Positions 29,735 to 40,652 of a DNA stretch of 64,000 nucleotides are shown piece by piece; the first letter of the stretch is position 1; the number at the start of each line of letters is the position of its first letter. Source of the stretch: Asterias rubens (lineage: Eukaryota > Echinodermata > Asteroidea > Forcipulatida > Asteriidae); contig NC_047067.1 of assembly GCF_902459465.1 (NCBI RefSeq), forward strand, positions 18,227,680 to 18,291,679, written 5' to 3'. The notes under the pieces were generated by a model that saw only the letters and a program-made list of their open reading frames with translations, had not been told where the DNA came from and searched no databases. The translations under genes were made by a program, and so were the position numbers.

Positions 29735-29955
29735 AATTACGTAAATATTTACGTTTTTGCCTAAATTTGAAAATATTCAGGTAAATATTTGAGATTGAGG
29801 TACATGAATAATTACGTAAATATTCACGGTTTGGGCCCCAACTCGCAAATATTTATACTAGTTATTCACAACTTGTTCCCAAAGTCGTGAATATTCACGT
29901 AAGTATTTACGTGAATATTCACTTAAATTTTGCCCAATCGCAAAGTATTTACGTA
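29735..29955. repeat. AT-rich palindromic element of ACGTAAATATTTACG units
   Basis: Near-palindromes such as 'acgtaaatatttacg', 'cgtgaatattcacg' and 'tacgtgaatattcac' recur at least six times in both orientations. The whole block can fold back. It may be a MITE of the kind with repeated internal palindromes. Confidence 0.65.
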
Positions 29956-30244
29956 TCTTTGATGTCCCTTCATCAGGGCCACCATCGTGCCATTGATGAT
30001 ACAAGCGTGGAATTTGACACACAGTCAGTGTCATGAGAAAGATATTTGGCTGATGGGTCATGATCGTTGAGTTGTCCTTAAACAAGGTGGGAGAAAACAC
30101 AGGTCGGGATAACATGCAATTACAACCCTAATTGATAGTTTGAAAATTGCTAATTAATTCTGTCAATGAACACAAATCTGCGATTGCCATACAGCCAAAT
30201 CTCTATCTCCTTCATTAAAAATGCCATGCTTGTAGAATCAAGGT

Positions 30245-30414
30245 TTAAAGGCACTGGACACCTTTAGTAATTGTCAAATACCAGTATTATCACTTGGTGT
30301 ATCACAACGTATGCATACAACAATATCTGTGAACATTTTTTTGACTCAGTTGGTCGTCGATGTTGCGAGGAAATAATGATGAAAGATAACACCCCTGTTG
30401 CACCAGTGCCTTTA
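30245..30414. repeat. TTAA foldback family A, internally deleted copy
   Basis: The ends 'ttaaaggcactggacacc' and 'caccagtgccttta' are both present, but the length is only 170 bp. The central palindrome is missing. Confidence 0.75.
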
Positions 30415-31120
30415 TAGGCAGAATTCCCCAAAATACATCACCCCAGCCAACTATTTGGTGATCTAAATAATCCAAAAATGTTCCTTCGCGGAGGCCTACA
30501 CTACAGTTCTCAACTCACAAGGATAACCTAGATAACCCATGCTCTTTAAAAAGTAAGAAACAAAAACAAGAGGTATCCTTTGTAAAGCATTGTATTGACC
30601 TATTTGTTTCTAGCTGACTGTTAGTCGGCAAGTCAACTGTAAAATCGACCAACCCTGAATTACTCGCCCGTAATTGAGGATATTTATCATGACTATTCCC
30701 TTCCTAAAGTCTGTTTATTTTAACACTCTAAATTTCTCCTGAGTAGAGGTTTAATTCTGATTAATTGAAACGACCCCTATTATTTAAAAATAGCGCATTC
30801 CATCACGGTCGCTGAGTTTATTTTGGTGTATTCGCTCCACTGGTTCCAGGTAGGTCAACGGCTATTCTATGTATTGATTTCTTTTTACAAAAGCATAAAG
30901 TTGATGTCATTGTGTGATTGACTGAAATCAATAATAAGGGGGGAATAAAAGAGAGTGGTGACGAGATCTTGAATGGCCGATTAGACCTGACAAGGTCATG
31001 GCCGTGTGATAAAGGATCCGAAGGTGAAGGTTGGCCAAGACTCTGCCAGTTTGTAACGGCTGTTCTAGAAGGTCGAAGTCAATAGCCACAAAATAATAAT
31101 TACACTATTATATTATTATT

Positions 31121-31399
31121 TGGTAATATTGTCAAAGACCAGTGTTCTCACTTGGTGCGAGAAAATGGTGAAAGAAAAACACCCTTGTTGGACGATTTTG
31201 TGTGCTTTCAGATAGGAATAAAAGACTTCTAGCTAGAAGTCTTTTATTATTACTGTGAGAAATTACCTCTTTCTCAAAAACTACGGTACTTCAGAGGGAG
31301 TCGTTTCCCACAATGTTTTATACTATCAACAGCTCTCCGTTGCTCGTTACCAAGCCAGTTTTAAAGTTAATACTTGTTTTGAGTGATTACCAATAATAA
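31121..31399. repeat. TTAA foldback family A, divergent copy
   Basis: 'aatattgtcaaagaccagtg' and 'cttcagagggagtcgtttcc' blocks are present. The element also holds a perfect 32 bp palindrome at about 31219-31250 in place of the usual centre. Confidence 0.7.
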
Positions 31400-31404
31400 T
31401 CTGT

Positions 31405-31455
31405 TTCTTTTTTTCTTTCTTTCTTATTTCCTCGGGGGGGGGGGGGGGGGGGTTA
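31405..31455. repeat. (TTTC)n followed by poly-G
   Basis: A TTTC-rich tract runs directly into a run of about 18 G. Confidence 0.8.
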
Positions 31456-31484
31456 GGATACAACTAGGCCTAACTGAAATTGCC

Positions 31485-31548
31485 TTTGAGAAAGACTCTG
31501 CTATGGTCGAAACGTCAGGCCATTAACTATTTTATTTTGGTAACCGTA
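31485..31548 (+). repeat. Short Penelope-like tail fragment
   Basis: 'gagaaagactctgctatgg' followed by 'tcgaaacgtcaggccattaa' resembles the 'ctagtcgaaacgttgagacc' region after the Penelope ORF. An inverted relative lies at 35160-35215 and another at 59393-59435. Confidence 0.4.
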
Positions 31549-31880
31549 TTAAAGACAATGGACACTATTAGTAATTGTAAAAGACCAGTCTTCTTACTTG
31601 GTGTATCTCAACATATGCATAAAATAACAGACCTGTGAAAATTTGAGCTCAATTGGTCGTCGATGAAAGAAAAAAACACCCTTCTCACACGAAATTGTGT
31701 GCTTTCAGGTGCTTGATTTTGAGACCTCGAATTTCTTCTTTCTCGATAACTACGTCACTTCAGAGGGAGCCGTTTCTCACAATGTTTTGTACTATCAACC
31801 TCTCCCTATAACTCGTTACCAAGTGAGGTTTTATGCCAATAATTATTTTGAGTAATTACCAATAGTGTCCACTGCCTCTA
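31549..31880. repeat. TTAA foldback family A copy
   Basis: Both ends are present ('ttaaagacaatggacac' and 'tagtgtccactgcctcta'), with the standard internal blocks. Confidence 0.85.
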
Positions 31881-32279
31881 ACTCTTTTTGTGTGTGAATT
31901 ATACGAAAGATGTTTTACCGTAAAAATAATATATAAAAACTGCCAAAGCAACTCACTGTGTGTATTGGGCTCGGGAACCTCTTTTATAAAACCGTAAGTT
32001 CAATTTCGCAATTTGCTTACTGTATCAATGTGTCCTCAATTTTCTAAATGTTTTAGTTAGATCATGTTAGTTATTGGCAATGGAAGTATGCAATGATACT
32101 TCATCTTCCCAGTAACAAAAATGTAAATAAATACTCTGTGTAGCCTAAATGTATACACCCCCCCCCCTTTATGAACATGTCCATTTGCGCGCATTTTATT
32201 ACCCTTATTTGAAAAAGTCAGCCGCCAACACACGTCATGCAATAGCCGTCGAATCACCTTTCACGCATGGTTAAAGAAC

Positions 32280-32945
32280 GTATGGGATCTCAGTACATGT
32301 ACATTCATTTGAGTACGCAGACTGAAGTGACGGTGGACGTGTGTCGCTGATTCGCATGCTTTTCGAGGAAGCTCAACGCTGGTTTTTTTTAAAAACGAAA
32401 TCTACTGTAAATTGTCCTTGGTGAAATACGAAGGAAGGCTGGATGCAGTTATCTTGAAGAGGATTTTGTTTAACTCAATATCAACGTCAGTGGAGACTTG
32501 AAGGGCACATTCTGGCCGAGTCAAACTTGTTTGGCACTTTATGGTGTGCGAGGCTCGCCCAGCAACAATCACACGGTGTTCGTTGTTATTATTGTGCAGA
32601 ACAGAAGCTGTGAACTTTTATTGGGCTTTTATTTACGTCAGTATTTAACTGTTTAGTCAAGTACCTGATGACAGCGGATGTGCCAGCGATGCCATAAAAC
32701 TCCCAATGGATTTATCTGTTTTATAGATTGATAAGCTGTCAATCAATCATCTCGCTATACCTATAACTGGAAAGGTTATTTATCTGTTAAAGCCTTCTTC
32801 ATAAGATCGGTTGTTTAAAATAAGGAAAAACTTAATGCAGAAAAAACACTGTCGGATTTTTTAGAAGACAAACCGTGACACCTCAAAATTCGGAATAGAA
32901 TATATTAGTTTGGAGCCGGAACCTGTGGACTTTCTGGTTGTCTCA
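32280..32945 (+). other. Upstream / 5' UTR region of the GTPase gene
   Basis: Unique-looking sequence precedes the GTPase start codon, with no repeat hits among the families seen here. A poly-C run lies at 32157-32168 upstream. No clear TATA box is placed at a sensible distance. Confidence 0.35.
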
Positions 32946-33186
32946 ATGAAGACGCCGTCAATTGAAACCCCTACAAACTCGGACTCTATAACTGAGATCC
33001 GGATCGGTGAAGGAGGAGGTGGTTACTCCAGTGGGGAGATGAGGATTACCGGGCCGAGGGAATCGACCTGCAAGGGTACCCTGGTCGTCGAGTCGGCCCA
33101 CGGTCACACACTCGGTCATGGTATCAATCAGGACGTTACGGACGCTAGGATCATGGTCCTGGGAGCAGAGAGCGTTGGCAAATCCG
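32946..33186 (+). CDS. Ras-like small GTPase, first coding exon
   Basis: ATG at 32946 opens 80 codons plus one base. After a Ser/Thr/Gly-rich N-terminal extension of about 65 residues comes D-A-R-I-M-V-L-G-A-E-S-V-G-K-S, a beta-strand with the Walker A/G1 loop GxxxxGKS that binds nucleotide phosphates. The exon stops at TCCG|GTAAGC, phase 1, directly after G1, a common intron site in Ras-like genes. The long N-terminal tail before G1 recalls RERG/RASL-type Ras relatives. The exact subfamily cannot be fixed from G1 alone. No later exon is seen in the remaining 30 kb. Confidence 0.75.
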
Positions 33187-33296
33187 GTAAGCAAGTTTGT
33201 TTAGTTTTGTAAGCAAGTTTGCAATTGATTGATAGATTGTTTGTTTGATTTGGGTTTATTGCTATTTACATACAAGAATACAATCGAAATTACGCT

Positions 33297-33988
33297 GGAT
33301 CTCGTGCTTAAAAAGACATTGAAATACTGGAAATATTGTAACAAAAATTAGGATTACATAATATAGACATGGTCCACCTTGGTTAATAGTTTCCGAGGAT
33401 GAGTTTAATTTATAACAAATAATTAAAATCCTTGGATTTCGTGCTTAAAAAGACATTAAAATACTGGAAATATTGTTAAAAATTAAGGAATTAAATATAA
33501 AAGACATGGTTCAACCTTGGTTAATAGTTTCCGAGGATGAGTTTGATTTATACAATATAATAAAAAATCCTTAGATCTCGTGCTTAAAAATATATTAAAA
33601 TACTGGAAATAGTGTTAACAATTAAGGAATACATATAAAAACATGGTTCAACCTTGGTTAATAGTTTCTGAGGATGAGTTTAATTTATACAAAATAATAA
33701 AAATTCTTGGATTTCGTGCTTAAAAAGACATTAAAATACTGGAAATATTGTTAAAAATTAAGGAATTACATATAAAAGACATGGTTCAACCTTGGTTAAT
33801 AGTTTCCGAGGATGAGTTTAATTTATACAAAATAATAAAAATCCTTTGGATCTCGTGCTTAAAAAAAGACATTAAAATACTGGAAATATATATTTTTTTT
33901 AAATGAGGAATACATAATATAAAGTACATAGTTCATCCTTGGTTAATAGTTTCTCAGGATGAGTTTAATTTATACAAATAATAAAAAT
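33297..33988. repeat. Five-copy ~137 bp tandem repeat in GTPase intron 1
   Basis: Units start with 'ggatctcgtgcttaaaaaga' at 33297, 33434, 33573, 33709 and 33848 (periods 136-139). Each contains 'aaatactggaaat', 'catggt.ca.ccttggttaa' and 'tagttt.c.gaggatgagtt'. Units are about 90% alike. It begins 110 bp after the splice donor. Confidence 0.92.
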
Positions 33989-35340
33989 GTGGCTTACCAC
34001 ATGCATAATGTGCACAACCACTCGAATTTGTGTTCTCCTTTCCGGCCATTTTTAATGAACACCAGTTTGGAAACCATTGCGGTAGCATTATCTCAAAACG
34101 TGCTGAGTTTGTCGAATACGAGATCTGCAAAGAGGTACTCAATGTGTTGTTAATTTGGTAAAGAAAAGTGTACCTATCTTTGTGTCTGTAAGTAAGTGTA
34201 TACATACATTGTTGACAACATGCCGGTTTTTTTTTTCTCAAAGATGCTAAAATTTGGGTTTTGCACGGCGGTAGATTATTGATGTAATGCTTTGAGTACA
34301 ACATCGTCTGGTGAGATTGTGTTGGCTCAGACAACTTTGTTGGTTTGGTTTGCCTGAAGTTTCGATTATTGTCCTCTGTTGGTCATTAGGAGACCCTGGA
34401 AGCTGTCTTCATCAGCTGTACTAGCTTTGAGAACCAAACTATGGTTGATAACAGAACAAGTTTATTTGTTGATGGCGTGTTCTTGAAAAATAAGCATACT
34501 AATGTATAGCGAAATAGTTGGTAGGGTTTTATGGATAACGCGTAACGGGTTCAGTTAGTTTTTGAGGTAAACAAAAAAACGCCATCATTGTGTAAGACAC
34601 AATATTCTGAATAACTGTTTATACAATTACTCGAGTCCCATGCTTCTAAATGGCAGTCATTAGTGGTTAAATTGCCTTTAAAATTAAAGCATCAACAGTA
34701 AATCCTCAACAGTTGTGTGGCCATAAAGTCGGGTCCTTTGTGCGACTAATCCGATGATGTTTAGAAAGTAATTGACCAGTTGATAGAGGGTTGGTAAAAG
34801 CCTAAACGCATTTACGGAAAAGGACAGAATAGGGGGAGGAAAAACCCGACCCTGGGAGCGATGTTTAAGGGCATTTATCGGTGGGTAAACAAACTAATTG
34901 TGATGTTAGTGGTCAGTCACTAATGAGGGAAGGCAGCTTGGAAAGGGAAAGCCTTGTGTTTGACGCAAGAGCAAACGAATGATGACAATATTTTATCTAA
35001 CGGCAAGAACGTAATCGTGTACATTAAATCCATTAAGTGGGGGCATTAACACAATATTGTTAGCCAGAGGGGGTGTATGGGTGCCTTTCGGACACCCTGT
35101 TTGAAACATGGACACCATGTTTTATCTTTCATTAACATGTAAATGTATATTGTAATGTAAATGCACAATATAGTTAATGGTCTGACGTTTCGACCTTTAA
35201 AGCAGAGTCAACAAGTGAACAATTTTGACACCAGTTGTTTTTCCCCCAGCAAAATTTGGACACCCTTTTACAAAATTCTGGCTAGTATAGAGAATATAGG
35301 CTTGTAAGTAGAATGTAAAATTTTACAAAGCTGATGAAGC
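33989..35340. other. Intronic sequence, no gene seen
   Basis: Within the presumed GTPase intron no coding frame or known family is recognisable, apart from the Penelope-tail-like fragment at 35160-35235 (minus orientation of 'gtcgaaacgtcagacc'). Confidence 0.4.
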
Positions 35341-35344
35341 CAAT

Positions 35345-35461
35345 TCACTCTAAAAAAATACATTAGTCAAAACAACACTAAGTAGTCATACGAGACATGA
35401 TTTTGATGTAAGTTAGTCAAAATCATGACTAATTAGTGTTGTTTTGACTAATTTTGAGTGT
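35345..35461. repeat. Foldback element
   Basis: The left 'cattagtcaaaacaacacta' pairs with the right 'tagtgttgttttgactaa', with outer 'cactctaaaa' and 'ttttgagtg' ends. The element is about 117 bp. Confidence 0.75.
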
Positions 35462-36632
35462 TAACCCTTCCCATTTAGATAAAACAACGCAGCACTAAAT
35501 TTAAACTTTATTTTATTCTCATTGCAATATGCAACACAAACCTACAGGGGAGTGGAAAACTATAATTCAGGCATGAAATTCCTACTGCTTTTAGTCTGAT
35601 TTCCGATTTGATGCCTTTAGAAAAATCTCTGAATAATATGATGTTGTGATAATAGCCTGGAACGTGTACTACGAATCTACATCATGTGTACTGTACTTAA
35701 AATAGGTCAGCTATTGTACTCATTCAACCAAATGTTCCTACTTTTTTTCCATGCACGGCCATCATGCCTGACAATAATGTCTATACATTACGCAACAAGA
35801 ATGCTCTCTTTCGTGGTAATGCAATGTTGTACACATGTACACATGCTAAGTAATGTACATACATGGCCTGCTGTGTTGACTCTTCTCCGAAATATAAATT
35901 ACGAATTGTGAAACTGTAAATCAGCGACAGTGTAATTTTGTGTCCAGAATGGTTTATAGCTTAACCCGGTCACAATAACACCACGTCCATCAGTGTGCCG
36001 TGTATGTTTATTATTTCTGGATGGAGAAAACGCGTGGCAGACTCTGTCGACGAACGTGTCCTTAGAATAGAAATCATTCCTGGAATCTGGAGCTACCAAT
36101 CGTCAGATGAATTACACACACACACACACACAACACACATCCCTTCACGTGGCAGTGACAAATTACTTGACTCTATTTATTAGAAACATTGAAGTCTAAT
36201 TCTGGATTAGCACTGACTATCCTATAGGTAGCTATATAGATTCGTTTTACAATTGGTTCTTTCTTCCTCCTTGGTTAGACCGACTATGCACTCTACTTGT
36301 TAGATAGGCCTTTCTTGAGATGCAGCAGAAAATGACTGGGTATAAAATGATGCAGAGTGAGGTCTAACTCTTGACTATCCTACGTGTTTAGGTTGCAGTT
36401 TAGTACAATTGGTTTACTGAGGACCCAACAAATATATGTCTATCTTTGATTTGAGATGCAGCCAGTGTTGGATAATGACTAGGTATAATTATCAGAACAT
36501 TTAGGTCTAATTCTGAATTACACCACTGACTATCCTACAATTGTTGTAACAGTTTAAGGTTCGTTTTTTACCGAGCACACGATTTTATATACAGATTTAT
36601 TTGAGAAGCAGACAGTGTTAAAATGACTGGGT
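35462..36632. other. No gene seen
   Basis: Positions 36180-36630 contain loosely repeated phrases ('gactatcctac', 'gatgcagc', 'atgactgggtat') about 120 bp apart, perhaps an old tandem array. No supported coding frame. Confidence 0.35.
36110..36140. repeat. (CA)n microsatellite
   Basis: A run of about nine CA units (36114-36132) is followed by 'acacacat'. Confidence 0.85.
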
Positions 36633-37021
36633 ATTAAAGGCAGTGGACACTATTGGTAATTACTCAAAATAATTATTCGCATAAAACCTTTCTTGGTGAC
36701 AAGTAATGGGGAGAGGTTGGTGGTACAAAACATTGTGAGAAACAGCTCCCTCTGAAGTGCCATAGTTTTGGAGAAAGAAGTAATTTTCGACGAATTTGAT
36801 TTCGAGACGTCAAGTCTAGAACTTGAGGTCTCGAAATCAACCATCTAAACGCACACAACTTCGTGTGACAAGGGTGTTTTCTTCTTTCATTATTATCTCA
36901 CAACTTTGATGACCGATTGAGCTCAAATTTTCACAGGTATGTTATTTTATGCGTAATGTTGACATGCACCAACTGTGAAGGCTAGTCTTTGACAATAACC
37001 AATAGTGTCCACTGCCTTTAA
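36633..37021. repeat. TTAA foldback family A, full-length copy
   Basis: The ends 'ttaaaggcagtggacacta' and 'tagtgtccactgcctttaa' are inverted. The centre is 'gtctagaacttgaggtctcg'. It is about 389 bp. Confidence 0.9.
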
Positions 37022-38518
37022 TCTATCATAGGTGATTCCAAACCCACCGCTGTCGCCTCTAACAAGAACTATGTTGGATTAATATTGCCTTATCTTGATT
37101 AAAATACTGCAACGGCTAACATGGTACTCGATCACTAGCCTATAACAAGTCTCACGAATAGGTGGAGGAAAAATACTGCAATGTTTGCAAAAATTTAGTA
37201 GAGAGAATATTGACATAACACGAAAGACAACTTCGACGCAGTTATCGCCACGTGAAGTTCCAAGTTAACATTTGTTTATTGAAATGCTGTGCTAATTTTT
37301 GTGTTATGGTAGCGCGGCTAGTCGTTTCATTTCTTCCATTATTGCTTGTTTTGATACGTCTTGTATTTCCGTCAACTCCAACACTCCAGCTGAGCAGATA
37401 TTATCCCTAGATTTACATTTGCAACAAATACTCTTTGTTGCTCTATGGTTTAACCGCTTCGTCATCATAAAATGCGGGCAGCTTGAAAAACACTTCTGCT
37501 GGAGCGACTAGTACAGCAACTTTATTAAACCCCTGTAAAATCTAAATTATTAGCTATTATGACGTAACTAACCAAGGACGGATACAAAATGTAACCGTAT
37601 GCCGGAAACATCAAAATCAAACAATTTTTGCATGCAATATGATACGGGAAGGTAATGCTGTATATTAGTGCGCGTTATATGACCGAGTGAAAGGCCATGA
37701 CGACTCACATCTGCTAGCAGTAAATCAAAAAAAAAATGCAAAAAAACAAATTTTTGTGTATGATGTTGTTGACTGTCACCTAGGTTGATGTATTTATTGA
37801 GACGTGTGCGTGAGGTGAACTGAAATTTGATCCTGGGAAAAGACTCGGTGGAAGAATATTATTTTGTTGAAAGATGTTTTCAACATGCTTGCGGGTATAT
37901 ACATCAAATATTGCTGGGGAAGCGAACTTGTCATGTTTCTCGCGTGTGGTTTGAGCGTAAGCATGGTCTGTCTGGGTTTTGTTTCTTCCGGGTTTGGGGG
38001 TAACTCTATGGTCGGCGTGTTAGCGAAATTTTGTTTTTAGGCTATGGTTAAATCACGGTGGAAGGAAAAATAAGGGTTACATTACAGGCAAAATAGCCCC
38101 AACGTATATCACATGCAGTTGCTGTTTGCATAAAATAATATGAGTTCTAATCAGATTTTAGGACTTCAATTATTTACCAAAATTTGATTTGCCATGGAAG
38201 TTGCTGTTGTTGATGTTGCTGCTGCTGTTGTTGTTGCTGTTCGCGGTTGTTGTTGCAGTGTTGGTGTTGTTGGTCTTGTTGATGTGGTTGTCATTCTTTT
38301 CCAGCTGTTCTCGATTGCATCATTTAAAATTATGCAACGAAAATTAAAATTTATGCAATACTTGTCGAAAACTGAGTCTAAGTTCTCCCCATCGAGTCCT
38401 GAGTCACAAAAGGCACAGCTCCCAATTACTCGTCAACAAGTCACGGACTTGAAGTCAGGAGTCACTTAAACGAGTCTGGGTCATGAGTAATTTAAGTTGA
38501 GTCCGAGTCACGAATAAA
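37022..38518. other. No gene seen; GTT/GCT-rich tract
   Basis: A trinucleotide tract of GTT/GCT codon-like units spans 38196-38290. It yields a Val/Ala/Cys-rich open frame that is only low-complexity DNA. The rest shows no recognised feature. Confidence 0.4.
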
Positions 38519-38897
38519 TTAAAGACAATTGACACTATTGGTTATTTGAAAGACTACTCTACACAGTTAATGTATCTCAACATATGCATACAATAACAAA
38601 GCTGTGAAAGTTTGAGCTCAATCGGTCATCGAAGTTGCGAGATAATGATGAAAGAAAAATACACCCTTGTCACACGAAATTGTGTGCTTTCAGATGCTTG
38701 ATTTCTAAATTCTAAATCTGAGGTCTCGAAATTAAATTCGTGGAAAATTACTTCTTTCTCGAAAACTACATCACTTCAGAGGGAGCCGTTTCTCACAATG
38801 TTTAATACTACCAACCTCTCCCCATTACTCGTAATCAAGTAAGGTTTTATGCTAATAAATATTTTGAATAATTACCAATAGTGTCCACTGCCTTTAA
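38519..38897. repeat. TTAA foldback family A, full-length copy
   Basis: The ends are 'ttaaagacaattgacacta' and 'tagtgtccactgcctttaa'. It is in the opposite orientation to the 36633 copy, judged from the order of the 'atatgcata' and 'gagggagccg' blocks. Confidence 0.88.
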
Positions 38898-39181
38898 GCC
38901 GAGTCAGAGTCTGAATTATAATTGTCATAAGTTTATACATATGTATGAGCTTTCAGATGGATATATTTCGCTGGAGGACTAGTGCTGGAATAAACGTTAT
39001 ATTGAGTGAGCTTTCAGAATGGATCCAACCATTTTTATTTTCTTCTCCGCAAAACACCGATTTTTTACTACGTATTTAATGAACGCACAACAGATCGGTT
39101 TGGACGTAATTGCCCCTTAATGCTTCAGCAAGTTACAGTTCAATGATGCAAAGCTGTACCTCAACACCCTTTAATAAAAAC

Positions 39182-39445
39182 TTAAAGGCAATGTATACAT
39201 TTGGTTGTTGGAACCGTCCGATTATTTTAATCCTGTAAACAAGTAAAAACATTTCATAAATTGGAAAGCGTTTGTGGAGATGTAGTTGGAAATCTTGAAC
39301 CGTTAGGCTATGTCAGCGCATGAAGATCAATCCATAACTTGAATACACATTCTGAGAAACATTTCATGCATGACATGTTTCTCAGATTTTTGTTAAAATC
39401 CATTCCTTCTAAAGTTATACCAAAATCCTTGGAAGGAATCGTTTC
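39182..39445. repeat. TTAA foldback family E, left part
   Basis: It begins 'ttaaaggcaatgtatacatt' with 'ttggttgttggaaccgtccg', as at 56248 ('ttggtttttggatccgttcg'). The right end is not clear. Confidence 0.55.
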
Positions 39446-39832
39446 TTAAAGGCAGTGGACACTATTGGTAATTACTCAAAATAATTATTAGCATAAAACC
39501 TTACTTGTTGACGAGTAATTGGGAGCTGTTGGTAGTATAAAACGTTGTTATAAATGGCTCCCTCTGAAGTGACATATTTTTCGAGAAAGAAGTAATTTTC
39601 CACGAATTTGATTTCAAGACCTCAAGTTTAGAATTTGAGGTCTCGAAATCAACCATCTAAACGCAGACAACTTCGTGTGACAAGGGTGTTTTTTCTTTCA
39701 TTATTATCTCGCAAGTTCGATGACCGATTGAGCTCAAATTTTCACAGGTTTGTTATTTTATGTGTATGTTGAGATACACCAAGTGAGAAGACTGGCCTTT
39801 GACAATATTACCAATAGTGTCTACTGGCTTTA
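39446..39832. repeat. TTAA foldback family A, full-length copy
   Basis: The ends are 'ttaaaggcagtggacacta' and 'tagtgtctactggctttaa'. It includes the palindromic centre 'gacctcaagtttagaatttg'. Confidence 0.9.
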
Positions 39833-40392
39833 AATTGTTACACAGTATCAACAGCTGCGGTGTTTCTTACCAAATAAGTTTGAATATGGTCATAAATTTG
39901 TGGAGAAAGCTTTACCGTCCCTTTAATGGGGTCAGCTTGGAATTAAGAGGAGTTGATGGTAGGGGCGTGTCCCTGTCTGGAAGGGGGTGTCAGTGTCACT
40001 AGGATTAAGTCTCTGTCTCCGATCATGGAGGAAGCTCTTCCTTCCTCCATGCACCGATTGAGAGTGAGACTTATTGGCCCAGATAGACTCGATCAAACAT
40101 CTGTATTCCAGTCTCGAGTTGCACACGTGTTCAGTTGTTGGTAAATATAAGTGTTGGTGACATTTGTATTCATTTGTAATAATAACAATCATTTGAAGAG
40201 GCCGCGCATGGAGTATTCGACACTAAGTGGGGAAATTATTGACAAATAAATCGCCAGATTGCCTTTAGTATATGCTTTCTATCATATACAAAAACACCCG
40301 GCAATAAATTCAGTTAGCGGTCGCTGTGTCTGATATTGCACCAATTTATTACCCCACTTTTTTTCACTTGTGTGTCGCATCAAGATGGCACC

Positions 40393-40652
40393 TGGGCCCA
40401 ATTTCATAGAGCTGCTAAGCACAACAATTTGCTAAGCATGACATTTCTTCCTTGATAAAAACAGGATTACCAACCAAATTTCCATTTGTTGCATGTTGCT
40501 TGTTTCTGGTACTCAGTTGTTGTTTGTTTATCCTGAAAATCACGTGGAAATTTGGTTGGTAATCCTGTTTTTATCAAGGAAGAAATTTCATGCCAAGCAA
40601 ATGTTCATGCTAAGCAAATGTTCATGCTAAGCAGCTCTATGAAATTGGGCCC
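40393..40652. repeat. Foldback family G, full-length copy
   Basis: 'tgggcccaatttcatagagc' and 'gctctatgaaattgggccc' form perfect ends. Inner arms 'aaaaacaggattaccaacca' and its inverse pair over about 40 bases. Confidence 0.88.

Noticed and set aside
33297..33988. CRISPR-like regular spacing
   Set aside because: Units are 137 bp and similar along their whole length, so this is a tandem repeat, not repeat-spacer. The genome is eukaryotic.
38194..38469. Val/Ala-rich frame of 91 codons
   Set aside because: It is translated GTT/GCT microsatellite DNA.
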